A stretch of 64,000 nucleotides of DNA from Candidatus Sulfotelmatobacter kueseliae (GTDB lineage Bacteria > Acidobacteriota > Terriglobia > Terriglobales > Acidobacteriaceae). Position numbers and translations under genes: made by a program. The stretch spans positions 1 through 64,000 of the forward strand of contig OMOD01000188.1 in the NCBI GenBank assembly GCA_900290255.1. The letters are read 5' to 3'. Under the pieces are notes generated by a model, which searched no databases, was not told the DNA's origin, and saw nothing but the letters and a program-made list of their open reading frames with translations. Shown here one piece after another: positions 16,069 to 24,459 of the stretch. The stretch's first letter is position 1, and each line of letters starts with the position of its first letter.

Positions 16069-17330
16069 ATGGTGCATACCAGCGAATTCGGTGAAATCGT
16101 CCAGATGGCGACGGACACGATCCGCAGTAACAAGCTGCGTTCGGGTCTGACCGTGCTGGGCATCGTCATTGGAGTTGTGGTGGTGATCGGCGTGTCCTCC
16201 ATCGGGCGCGGACTGGACGACAACGTCCGTGAAATCGTCAGCAGTGTCGGCTCCGATGTGGTCTTTGCCTTCCATCTCGAGCCCATTGTCTTTAGCCGGC
16301 CCACCGAAGAGATGCGGACCCGCAAGGAACTCACCATGGAGGACGCCCAGGCCGTGCGCGAACTGCCCCACATCAAGGCGGTCACTGCGGTTCTGCAATA
16401 TATTGAGCCGCAATTTGGCGTAGGAACGTTCGCGGTGAAATATGGAAACCGCAAGTCAAAGAATACCATTCTCACAGGCGAGCAGGCTGCTGCTCAATAC
16501 ATCTTCGACTTGCCCGTCGCCTCAGGCCGGTGGATCAGCGAGACTGACGAGGAGCACCGGTCGGCCGTGGTTCTGCTGTGCGCCGACACCAAGGAGGAGC
16601 TGTTCGGCACGGAGGATCCGATCGGCAAGGAAGTGAACATCGAGGGCCAGCTTTTTACTGTGATTGGAGTGGCGGAGAAGGAGAAGTCGCTGGTCGGCGG
16701 CGGCAAGAATCCCGATGATAACCAGGTAATTTTCCCGCTGAGCACGTTGCGTAAGCTTCATCCTGAACTCAAGCAGCATTGGATTATGGCCAAGGCCACG
16801 TCCCAGGCCGAGGTGCCCAAGGCGATTGATGAGATTCGGGAACTGCTGCGCCGCCGGCGAAGAGTTGCCTTTGACAAACCCGACAATTTCGCAGTCTTCA
16901 CTTCCACCCAGATCACCGAGGTATGGAACCAGCTTACGGGCGCGCTGTTCATCGGAATGTTCGCCATTTCCAGCGTGGGATTGGTCGTGGGCGGGGTGGG
17001 GGTGATGAATATTATGCTGGTGAGCGTGACCGAGCGGACGCGCGAAATCGGCGTGCGGCGAGCGATCGGCGCCCGCAAGCGCGATATCCTGTTGCAATTC
17101 ACGTCGAGGCCATCATGCTAACCGCGGTGGGCGGCGTCTTTGGCGTGCTGTTGGGAGCGGCGGTGGTGTGGGTCATCCCGGCCGTGTGGCCGTCGCTGCC
17201 GGCGCACCTGTCCATGTTCTGGGTCACGTTTGGTTTCGGCTCTGCCGCTGGAGTCGGGCTGGTCTTCGGGATTTATCCGGCGTGGAAGGCGGCGAATCTG
17301 GATCCCATTGAGTCGTTGCGGTACGAATAA
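16069..17330 (+). pseudogene. MacB/FtsX-type ABC transporter permease, single frameshift
   Basis: A second permease with the same architecture: N-terminal segment [18 protein letters not shown], periplasmic domain, then [20 protein letters not shown] and [20 protein letters not shown]. The frame starting at 16069 ends at 17121 after ILLQF. The next frame resumes with [20 protein letters not shown] and runs to 17330, giving the missing last two membrane segments. One base is missing near 17099-17102 (CAATTCACGTCGAGG). Everything else is intact, so this is either a sequencing error or a very recent mutation. About 420 residues if corrected. Confidence 0.85.
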
Positions 17331-17398
17331 ATGCAGCCGTCGGCCCTCAGCCGTCAAGCGTCAGAGAATTCTTTCGCTTTCGGTGGCCGCGCTCACGC

Positions 17399-18655
17399 AT
17401 GATTCAATTACTTGTCAGTTTCTGCGAGCTCGTGGCCGTTATCGGCTGTGTCACCAGCTCCATCTACTATTTGATCTGCCTGCGGGGCGCGGCGGCGTTT
17501 CTGCGAAAACGCAGGGCGGACAGGGCCCGCTCCGAGCGCGCGGGCGAGAGCGCCCGCGCCACACAGACTCTGCCTCCGGTCTCGATTCTCAAGCCGCTGA
17601 AAGGGACCGACCCTGAAATCTACGAGAGTTTCCGCAGCCATTGCCTGCAGGACTATCCGGAGTACGAAATCATTTTCGGGGTGAGCGATCCCAACGATCC
17701 CGCCGCCGCCAGGGTGCAGGAACTGCAGCGGGAGTTTTCCGGCTATCCCATCCGGCTGGTGATTTGCCCGGAGAAGCTCGGCCCCAACCTGAAGGTCAGC
17801 AATCTCGAGCAAATGCTGCGGTCGGCGCGATACGAGCACCTGATCGTCAACGACAGCGACATCCGCGTCGAGCCCGATTATCTGCGCCGCGTGATGAGGC
17901 CGCTCGTGACCCAGCCGAGCACGGCTGATCCGGACGCGCCTGATCCGATCAACCAGCAGCAGGTCGGCATGGTCACGTGTCTTTACCGCGGAGTCGCAGC
18001 GAACACATTCGGTTCGCGGCTGGAGTCGCTGGGCATCAGCACGGATTTCTGCCCCGGGGTACTGGCAGCGCATCAACTCGAAGGCAGCCTGCACTTTGCA
18101 CTCGGCTCGACGTTGGCCTTCCGGCGAGCCGACCTGGAACTCATCGGAGGATTTCGGGCGATGGTTGACTATCTCGCAGACGATTACGAACTCGGACGCA
18201 GAATCGCCGATCTCGGCCGGGAGGTGCGCCTTTCCGACGTGGTCGTCGAGACCCATCTTCCCGCGTACGACCGGCGCGGGTTCCTGGCGCATCAACTGCG
18301 CTGGGCGCGGGGTGTGCGCGATTCGCGTCCCGGCGGCTACTTCGGTTTAGTCTCAACCTTCGGCCTGATGTGGGCTCTGCTCGCTCTGGCGGCCGCGCAG
18401 GCCGCGACCTGGTCGTGGGAGGTGCTGGGGGTGGTTGTTCTGTTGCGTTTGGCTGTGGCACTCGGCGTTGGTCACAGCGTTTTGCGGGACCGGCAGTTGC
18501 TGCGGAACCTGTGGTTGCTTCCGTTGCGCGACCTGGTCGGAGCTGCGGTGTGGATTGCGAGTTTCACCGGCCACGCCGTGACTTGGCGCGGCGATCGGTT
18601 TGAACTGAAGGATGGCCGCCTGATTCAGCTGGAACAGGGAAAAAACGCTTCCTGA
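17399..18655 (+). CDS. GT2/GT21 glycosyltransferase, HpnI / ceramide-glucosyltransferase-like
   Basis: 418-residue membrane glycosyltransferase that would add a sugar from a nucleotide donor to a lipid acceptor. It has an N-terminal membrane segment, then the catalytic domain opening PPVSILKPLKGTDPEI. Motifs NDSDIRVEPDYL, LADDYELGRRI and the (Q)xxRW-type HQLRWARGVRD follow, then three C-terminal membrane segments. HpnI makes N-acetylglucosaminyl hopanoid intermediates, but no other hpn gene is close. Residues about 40-58 (RADRARSERAGESARAT) are coded by a GC-rich palindrome of repeat type. A second gene of this family is at 19971. Confidence 0.82.
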   Translation: MIQLLVSFCELVAVIGCVTSSIYYLICLRGAAAFLRKRRADRARSERAGESARATQTLPPVSILKPLKGTDPEIYESFRSHCLQDYPEYEIIFGVSDPNDPAAARVQELQREFSGYPIRLVICPEKLGPNLKVSNLEQMLRSARYEHLIVNDSDIRVEPDYLRRVMRPLVTQPSTADPDAPDPINQQQVGMVTCLYRGVAANTFGSRLESLGISTDFCPGVLAAHQLEGSLHFALGSTLAFRRADLELIGGFRAMVDYLADDYELGRRIADLGREVRLSDVVVETHLPAYDRRGFLAHQLRWARGVRDSRPGGYFGLVSTFGLMWALLALAAAQAATWSWEVLGVVVLLRLAVALGVGHSVLRDRQLLRNLWLLPLRDLVGAAVWIASFTGHAVTWRGDRFELKDGRLIQLEQGKNAS

Positions 18656-18690
18656 CAACCACGGCACGCGCAAAGGAGTCTTAGTAACTT

Positions 18691-18825
18691 ATGGCATTGA
18701 GGAACCGGCAAATCGCCATGCTCTCCATCCGGCCCACATCCCCCGTCCTGCTGGCTCTCGGGATGCTGCTCACTTCGGTGCCTGCCCGTTCTCAACTCGT
18801 CCCCGGATCGATGGACGTTCACTGA
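18691..18825 (+). other. Signal-peptide ORF in frame with the next MBL gene, ended by TGA
   Basis: ATG at 18691 gives an export signal (SPVLLALGMLLTSVPARSQ) and then PGSMDVH before TGA at 18823. The same frame stays open after the stop (NEGAQDCAKNPPPPLQVHPYN) directly into the metallo-beta-lactamase-fold protein. The two parts look like one ancestral gene with a sense codon, perhaps TGG, turned into TGA. Confidence 0.7.
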
Positions 18826-18867
18826 AATGAGGGCGCGCAGGATTGCGCGAAGAACCCACCGCCTCCT

Positions 18868-19731
18868 TTGCAGGTGCATCCCTACAATGCGCGAACGTTC
18901 ATCCTGCGCGAGGACCTTTGCGCCACCTTCGAGGCTCCTTTCATATACCTCCTCGTGGGATCAACCAAGGCGCTTCTGATCGACACCGGAGATGTTGCCG
19001 ACCCAACCCAGATGCCGCTGGCCAGCACGCTGATGCACTTGCTGACCGCAGCCGGATCGGCAGAGCTTCCCTGGCTTGTGGTACATACCCACAGGCACCT
19101 TGACCATCGCGCGGGCGATGGTCAATTCGCGCATTTACCCAACGTTCAGGTCGTGGGATTTGACCTTGATAGCGTGCGGCGCTTCTACAACTTCAGCGAC
19201 TGGCCGAATGGCCTGGCTCAGATCGATCTCGGCGATCGCACCGTCGATGTGATTCCCACCCCCGGCCACAACGAGACCGAGGTATCGTTTTACGACCGCA
19301 ATACAGGCCTGTTCTTTTTCGGAGACTTCCTGATGCCGGCGCGTCTTCTCGTCGACAATGCCCGCGCCTACCTGACTAGCGCGGAAACAGTCGCTGCCTT
19401 CGTCCGGGATCGCCCCGTCACCTTCGTTCTCGGCGGGCATATCGAGATGAACTCCAGCGGGGAGCTATTTCCTTGGGAATCCCAATACCATCCTCACGAA
19501 CGCGTCCTCGAGATGACGAAAGATGATTTGCTGGCCCTGCCGGCGGCCCTCCGAAACTTTAATGGCTTCTATACGCACAGCGGCAACTTCATACTGATCG
19601 ATTCGATGCGCATCCTCATCGTGTGCGCGGGTCTGGCGGGAGTCATCCTAATTGCGCTGGTGTGGATACTGGTTCGCTACTTGCGCCGCCGAAGCCGCGC
19701 TCGCAGATTGCGCCCCGCGACTCAAGGCTGA
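18868..19731 (+). CDS. Metallo-beta-lactamase-fold hydrolase with C-terminal membrane anchor
   Basis: Zinc hydrolase fold with the binuclear metal motif THRHLDH, later ligands in TPGHNETEV, FFFGD and GGHIEM, and a C-terminal membrane segment LIVCAGLAGVILIALVWILV before a basic tail. The frame can start only at TTG 18868 or GTG 18874, because an in-frame TGA at 18823 separates it from the signal peptide at 18691-18825. Without the signal the active domain would stay in the cytoplasm, on the wrong side for the apparent anchor. This may be a pseudogene, a mutation or a sequencing error. Substrate unknown. Confidence 0.75.
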   Translation: MQVHPYNARTFILREDLCATFEAPFIYLLVGSTKALLIDTGDVADPTQMPLASTLMHLLTAAGSAELPWLVVHTHRHLDHRAGDGQFAHLPNVQVVGFDLDSVRRFYNFSDWPNGLAQIDLGDRTVDVIPTPGHNETEVSFYDRNTGLFFFGDFLMPARLLVDNARAYLTSAETVAAFVRDRPVTFVLGGHIEMNSSGELFPWESQYHPHERVLEMTKDDLLALPAALRNFNGFYTHSGNFILIDSMRILIVCAGLAGVILIALVWILVRYLRRRSRARRLRPATQG

Positions 19732-19740
19732 CCGGAACCT

Positions 19741-19942
19741 GGTAGTGGCTCAGTTTGAATTGCCTGCCATCCTCACCTTCCTCGATGGCGTCATCCCGAG
19801 CGCAGCCGCTTTTCAGGCGGAGCGAGGGATCTCGCGCGGAGCGTCTCGGTAGTGCGCGCCAGATCCCTCGGCCCGCTGGTGAAAGCGCGGGCCTTCGGGA
19901 TGACGCCTCACAGGAGGATAAAATTCAAACTGAGCCACTACC
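19741..19942. repeat. MITE-like element with perfect terminal inverted repeats, copy 2
   Basis: 202 bases. The left end GGTAGTGGCTCAGTTTGAAT is matched perfectly by the complement at the right end (to 19942), 21 bp in total. Inside are GGCGTCATCCCGAGC and the complementary GGGATGACGCC, so the element is a long imperfect palindrome. It shares ends, size and internal motif with 4148-4343. No transposase. It lies between the convergent MBL and glycosyltransferase genes. Confidence 0.88.
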
Positions 19943-19970
19943 CCGAACTTCCCCCGACCTGCTCGTTGGG

Positions 19971-21257
19971 TTACGGGGAACTCGCTCCCGGCCTCTCGAG
20001 CGGCGCGATTCTTCCTCCCTTGCCGAAGCGATAGGTCTCGCCGCGCCAATAGAATTCCCGGCCGGTGTAACTCAGCGCCCAGACGATGAAGCCGAAGAAA
20101 TCCCGCAGCGGATAGAGCCAGCACAACCACACCGCGCGCGGATCGCGAGCCACGCCCCATCCCACCACCACCGACTGAATCATCCGGTTCAAACCGGCCA
20201 GCGCCAACCACCCGATTCCCAGCTGCCAATGGCCGAGGACTGCACCAGCGATCAATCCCAGAGTGCCGAAAGGCATGGCGTAGGTAAGGCCGGTGCCCGC
20301 ATGCCCGAGAGGTCGTGAGTAGCGCGTGCTCTTCATCCAGCGCAGTTGATCGCCAAGCGTGCGCAGCGGGGAGCGGTGGGTGAGCACGTTGTGAACAATG
20401 TGGTGCGAAAGAATCACTTTGAAACCTTTGGCCCAGATGCGATTGCCCAGTTCAAAATCGTCGGCATAATAGTCGGCAACAACGGCGATGCCGCCGATCG
20501 CGTCAATGGCATCGCGCCGCACCGCCATCGCCGGACCCAGTGCGAAACGCATGCCCTCGACCATGTCGGCGACCATCACGCCGCTCGACATCTCCACCGA
20601 AAGCCCGAGAGCTTCCAGCCACGACCAGAAGTCGGAAGCCGGAATGCCCCGGTACAGGCAGGTGATCAGGCCGACCTTGGGATCGAGCAGGGGCGGGATC
20701 GTGTTGCGCAGAAAATCGGGCGCCACGCGAACGTCGCTGTCGCTGATGATGAAGTACGACCGCGACGAGGAGGCGATCATCTTGTCGAGCGAAAAGATCT
20801 TGGCGTTGGGCCAGACCGGCGGCCCGGAAACGATCAACTGGCTGGGAATGTGAGGGTAGCGGGCGCGAGTTTGTTCGGCGATCTTCGCCGCCGGATTGTC
20901 GCGATCACGCACCCCGAAAATCACCTCATAGTCGGGATAGTCCTGAAGAAAGAAACTCTCCAGATTCGCCGCCAGCTGATCTTCCATGCCATGCACTGGT
21001 TTGAAGATGGTGACCGGCGGCAGGGAACTCGGCGGCGTGGCGGCGGCAGCAGACCGCGCCACGCGGGCCCGGCGCACATGGCGCACGGTGGCGATCAGGG
21101 TCATGGCCAGGTAGATCGTGGAAGTGAACGAACCGGCCAGGGCTACGAACAGCAGGGCCAGCCAAACGAAATCAACTCCATGTGCGTTGAGAACGCCAGG
21201 AATCATCAGGAAAGCACGATTATACAGGCCGCCGAAAAATGTGAATGCGTGCACCAC
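19971..21257 (-). CDS. GT2/GT21 glycosyltransferase, HpnI / ceramide-glucosyltransferase-like (second copy)
   Basis: 428 residues with the same plan as the plus-strand enzyme at 17399. N-terminal membrane segment FVWLALLFVALAGSFTSTIY, then PPVTIFKPVHGMEDQ, SDSDVRVAPDFL, YYADDFELGNRIW and QLRWMKSTRYSRP, then C-terminal membrane segments. The two proteins are related but clearly diverged, so not a recent duplication. They face each other across the MBL gene and a MITE-like element. The lipid acceptor may be a ceramide, hopanoid or diacylglycerol. The start at 21257 (GTG) is uncertain. ATG 21206 is possible. Confidence 0.82.
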   Translation of the reverse strand: MVHAFTFFGGLYNRAFLMIPGVLNAHGVDFVWLALLFVALAGSFTSTIYLAMTLIATVRHVRRARVARSAAAATPPSSLPPVTIFKPVHGMEDQLAANLESFFLQDYPDYEVIFGVRDRDNPAAKIAEQTRARYPHIPSQLIVSGPPVWPNAKIFSLDKMIASSSRSYFIISDSDVRVAPDFLRNTIPPLLDPKVGLITCLYRGIPASDFWSWLEALGLSVEMSSGVMVADMVEGMRFALGPAMAVRRDAIDAIGGIAVVADYYADDFELGNRIWAKGFKVILSHHIVHNVLTHRSPLRTLGDQLRWMKSTRYSRPLGHAGTGLTYAMPFGTLGLIAGAVLGHWQLGIGWLALAGLNRMIQSVVVGWGVARDPRAVWLCWLYPLRDFFGFIVWALSYTGREFYWRGETYRFGKGGRIAPLERPGASSP

Positions 21258-21298
21258 CGGGGAAGAGCAGCGCCTTCCGCGCCGTGATTGGCCACCGG

Positions 21299-22663
21299 CT
21301 ATAAATCAGGGGCTTCGCTGCCGGTTTGAAAATCATGTTCCCAGCGCGAGATAACCACCGTCGCCAGGCAATTGCCGAGCACATTCACCGAGGTGCGGGC
21401 CATATCCATGAGCTGATCAATCCCAAGAAGTATGAACACTGGCTCGGTCGGCAGGCCGAACGAGCCCACGGTTCCGAGGAGAATCACAAGCGCAGCGCGC
21501 GAGACGCCGGCCACGCCCTTGCTGGTCAGCATGAGCGTGACCACCAGCAGCAACTGACGGCCGAAACTGAGATGGATACCGGCGGCTTGCGCGACAAAAA
21601 TGGAAGCCAGAGACAGGTACAGCGTGCTTCCGTCAAGGTTGAAGCTGTACCCGGCCGGCATGACGAATGCCACGACCGGCCGCGGCACTCCGATGCGTTC
21701 CATCGCTTCCATGGCACGGGGCAAGGCAGCTTCGGAGCTGGACGTCCCGAATGCAATAGACACCGGCTCGATCACGGCGGCGATGAACTTACGGAACGGA
21801 ACTCGCGTCAGCCATGCGATCGGAAGCAGCACGCCGAAAACAAAAACCAGCAAGGCGGCATAGAGCGTGAGCAGCAGCTTTGCGAGATTCAGCAGGATAC
21901 CCGCGCCGGTACTGCCCACGGTGTAGGCGATGGCCGCTCCCACCCCCAGCGGTGCGAAGTACATCACGATGTTCGTGAACTTGAACATGGTTTCCGCCAG
22001 GCTCTCGGTCAGATTGAGCAACGGGCGGCGGCGTTCCTCGCGGACCAGGGCCAGCGCAATCCCGAACAGGAGACTGAACACCACGACTTGCAGGACCTGG
22101 CCTTCCGCCACCGACCGGGCAATGTTCTCCGGGAAGATATGCAGGATTGTTTCACTGAACGTCATCTTCTGAACCGGCAGGGTCTCCGCCGATGCGGCCG
22201 GAATGGAGGCCCCTACGCCCGCCCGGCTGATATTGATGGCCGCCAGTCCGATGGCGAGCGCCAGAGTGGTGACGACCTCAAAGTAGATGATCGCCTTGAC
22301 CCCCATGCGGCCGACTTTCTTGAGGTCAGAGTGCGCCGCGATGCCACTCACCAGCGTGGCGAAGAGCAGAGGAGCGATGATGGTCTTGATCAGCCGCAAG
22401 AAAACTAAGCTGATGACACGCAGGTTGATTGCAATCCCCGGCCAGTCGTGACCGATCGCAGCGCCGGTAAACATCGCGATCAGGATCCAATTGGTTAGCG
22501 TTCTGCGGTAGAAACCCTGGAGGAACAGCGCTCCAATCGCGATCCATCGCATGCTGAAAAGCAAGCGCGCGGGCAGCGGCATGAGCTCGCGACTGACGAT
22601 GCTCAGGACTGCGGCGATGGAAAGGAGAGTGACGGCGAGCAGCAGTGACTTGGATTTCATCAA
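21299..22663 (-). CDS. Dicarboxylate/amino acid:cation symporter (DAACS family)
   Basis: 454-residue inner-membrane transporter of the GltP/DctA family, taking up C4-dicarboxylates or glutamate/aspartate with protons or sodium. Signatures: FLRLIKTIIAPLLFATLVSG, the serine-rich hairpin FGTSSSEAALPRAMEA, MPAGYSFNLDGSTLYL, and RAALVILLGTVGSFGLP with GIDQLMDMARTSVNVLGN. The N-terminus has two extra hydrophobic segments before the family start. No regulator or metabolic partner is adjacent, so the substrate cannot be narrowed. Confidence 0.93.
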   Translation of the reverse strand: MMKSKSLLLAVTLLSIAAVLSIVSRELMPLPARLLFSMRWIAIGALFLQGFYRRTLTNWILIAMFTGAAIGHDWPGIAINLRVISLVFLRLIKTIIAPLLFATLVSGIAAHSDLKKVGRMGVKAIIYFEVVTTLALAIGLAAINISRAGVGASIPAASAETLPVQKMTFSETILHIFPENIARSVAEGQVLQVVVFSLLFGIALALVREERRRPLLNLTESLAETMFKFTNIVMYFAPLGVGAAIAYTVGSTGAGILLNLAKLLLTLYAALLVFVFGVLLPIAWLTRVPFRKFIAAVIEPVSIAFGTSSSEAALPRAMEAMERIGVPRPVVAFVMPAGYSFNLDGSTLYLSLASIFVAQAAGIHLSFGRQLLLVVTLMLTSKGVAGVSRAALVILLGTVGSFGLPTEPVFILLGIDQLMDMARTSVNVLGNCLATVVISRWEHDFQTGSEAPDL

Positions 22664-22783
22664 AGCACCCGGCTTCGACTCGATACCGCTTGAGCGTCAA
22701 GATTGTCGTCTTGGCGTCCGCACACAGCATACTTGGGGAACAGCCCTCCCCGCGAGGGCAAAAGCTGTGCTGCATCCCCTCAT

Positions 22784-22897
22784 CTAGTGGGGTGTCGCAG
22801 TGAAAGCGTTAGCGGCGAGCCATGAGGGTACCATGAGGGTACGCCTCGCCGTGCTCGGCGGGGCGGACGAATGCGTCCGCCCCTACATCGCCCGCGG
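22784..22897. repeat. Dispersed repeat, family B, copy 2 (overlaps the GH30 3' end)
   Basis: Longest form of the repeat: CTAGTGGGGTGTCGCAG, then AAGCGTTAGCGGCGAGCCAT, GAGGGTACGCCTCGC and the hairpin GGGCGGACGAATGCGTCCGC. The piece CCATGAGGGTA is doubled here. The GH30 reading frame (minus strand) ends inside it at 22809. Confidence 0.88.
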
Positions 22898-24428
22898 CTT
22901 CCGCTTTAGCGGGCTTGCTACTCCACAATGCGGTCGTGATCGAAATTGCCGGCAGCTTCATGCGGAGCACTCGATCGTGGAATTTCACCCCTACTTCCAC
23001 ATCTTCCTTTTTGCTGTTCATCAGCTCGGCCACAATGCTTCCGTCCGGCGCCTGGAATGCCATTACCCGCACTCCGTCGAGTGAACCTGTAGTCTTGACG
23101 CGGATGTCCCCTGGCCGTACGAACTTGCTGAAGTGGGCGAGGTAATAGTAGAGACCGGTGTAGGTCACCTTTTTCGAGTGTCGATCAATGATCACCACGG
23201 AGTGCTGAACGTTGGGGTCCGGGTTCCCATGAATCTTGGACACGGACCAGGGTCCGCCTTTTTCATCCAATATCATGTTCCAGTAGATCCAGGCGGACGT
23301 GTGGACTTCGAGATCGTTGAAAATCTGATTGCCCCAGTAATCGCCGTCCTCAAAATCGAAGCGGGGAAGGGACATGGATTTAGGAGTGCCGGAATCGTAG
23401 GCATAGCACACCTCCGTCATCCATAAAGGCAGATCCGGATATTGACGATGCAAGTTCAGGATTTTGTCCCAGTCTTGATTGTCGTATCCGTGATAAGGCA
23501 CGACTGAGACGTACTGACGCGCCGCCGGATCGTCGAGCACCAGCGGATAATTGCGGGCTGCATCCTCCCGGTTCGGCGCTTCGCTCAACATAATGCGGGT
23601 GCGAATCCCCTCCTTTTTGAAAAGCGGCCCCACATGGTCCTTTAGCAGAGCATCGATCTCGTCGTATGGAATCTTGGTGTAGATATCGGGCTCGTTGAAG
23701 AGGCTCAGATAGTCGACGAATACCCCGTACCTTTCGTACTCCTGGAGATAGCGGAGATAGTAGTGAGCCAGCGCATCGTAGTATCGCGGATTCACGTCCT
23801 GGTTCTTGTTCACATCGATCAACATCCAGTCGGGTGGATAATCCATCGGAGCTTGTAAAACAAAGTTGCCATAGCGTCGGGCCAGCTTGATGAAAGTAAT
23901 CAGTCCGTTTGGCCCGAGGTCGCGCTCAATGGAGAAGTGGTTCATGGCGACGTCACCAGGCACGCCGTCATAGCTGTAGAAGGGCCCCGCTGACATGAAG
24001 TCAGTAGAGGCGATTACGGTCTTCATCGCCGAGAAACCGGCGCCTGTGTCGGGATCGAAGAGCGCCCGCAAAACGGATTCGCGCTTCGCGGGCGGCAAGC
24101 GGTTGAGGCAAATGAGGCCCGCCTCCAGGAAAGACGCCCCAAAGCCATCCATCTTCTGGTACCTGACGTTCTCATCGATCGCGAAATTCACGGTCGCGGA
24201 ATCGCGACCCGGCGCGAACTGAAGAGCCGGCTTTGGACTGATGCGGTCGCCCGCTTTGGAGGACACAAATCGCCGGACGTCCTGCGCGACGGTTGCCGCG
24301 CAGGACATCAAAAGGAATAAGACCAGAACGACGGCGAGGCATGGTTTGTCTATTCGCGCTGTGTCGAAGTTTTTCACGCGCAATCTCTCTCCTTTCGCGT
24401 CGAGAATGGAGTTGGCCGGGGCCTGCAC
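22809..24428 (-). CDS. Glycoside hydrolase family 30 protein
   Basis: 539-residue secreted glycosidase of the GH30 type (beta-glucosidase, glucosylceramidase or xylanase-like). A signal anchor (LAVVLVLFLLMSCAATVAQ) is followed by the (beta/alpha)8 barrel. YQKMDGFGASFLEAG is the family opening, SLFNEPDIYTKIP carries the acid/base Glu and LPLWMTEVCYAYD the nucleophile Glu. A small beta domain follows (VMAFQAPDGSIVAELMN). The last 29 residues or so (AGDVGADAFVRPAEHGEAYP) are translated from the family B repeat and are not part of the enzyme. It likely works with the GH5 enzyme upstream of it. Confidence 0.9.
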   Translation of the reverse strand: MQAPANSILDAKGERLRVKNFDTARIDKPCLAVVLVLFLLMSCAATVAQDVRRFVSSKAGDRISPKPALQFAPGRDSATVNFAIDENVRYQKMDGFGASFLEAGLICLNRLPPAKRESVLRALFDPDTGAGFSAMKTVIASTDFMSAGPFYSYDGVPGDVAMNHFSIERDLGPNGLITFIKLARRYGNFVLQAPMDYPPDWMLIDVNKNQDVNPRYYDALAHYYLRYLQEYERYGVFVDYLSLFNEPDIYTKIPYDEIDALLKDHVGPLFKKEGIRTRIMLSEAPNREDAARNYPLVLDDPAARQYVSVVPYHGYDNQDWDKILNLHRQYPDLPLWMTEVCYAYDSGTPKSMSLPRFDFEDGDYWGNQIFNDLEVHTSAWIYWNMILDEKGGPWSVSKIHGNPDPNVQHSVVIIDRHSKKVTYTGLYYYLAHFSKFVRPGDIRVKTTGSLDGVRVMAFQAPDGSIVAELMNSKKEDVEVGVKFHDRVLRMKLPAISITTALWSSKPAKAEAAGDVGADAFVRPAEHGEAYPHGTLMARR

Positions 24429-24459
24429 TAAGAGTGCTCATATCGGCCATCAACCGCGG

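Noticed and set aside
18823-18825. TGA as selenocysteine or reassigned Trp codon
   Set aside because: No SECIS-like hairpin noticed, and TGA is used as a normal stop in other genes here, for example at the end of the ROK gene (30836-30838).
17399-21257. Hopanoid biosynthesis cluster
   Set aside because: Only HpnI-like glycosyltransferases are present; no squalene cyclase or other hpn genes in the window, so the lipid acceptor is left open.
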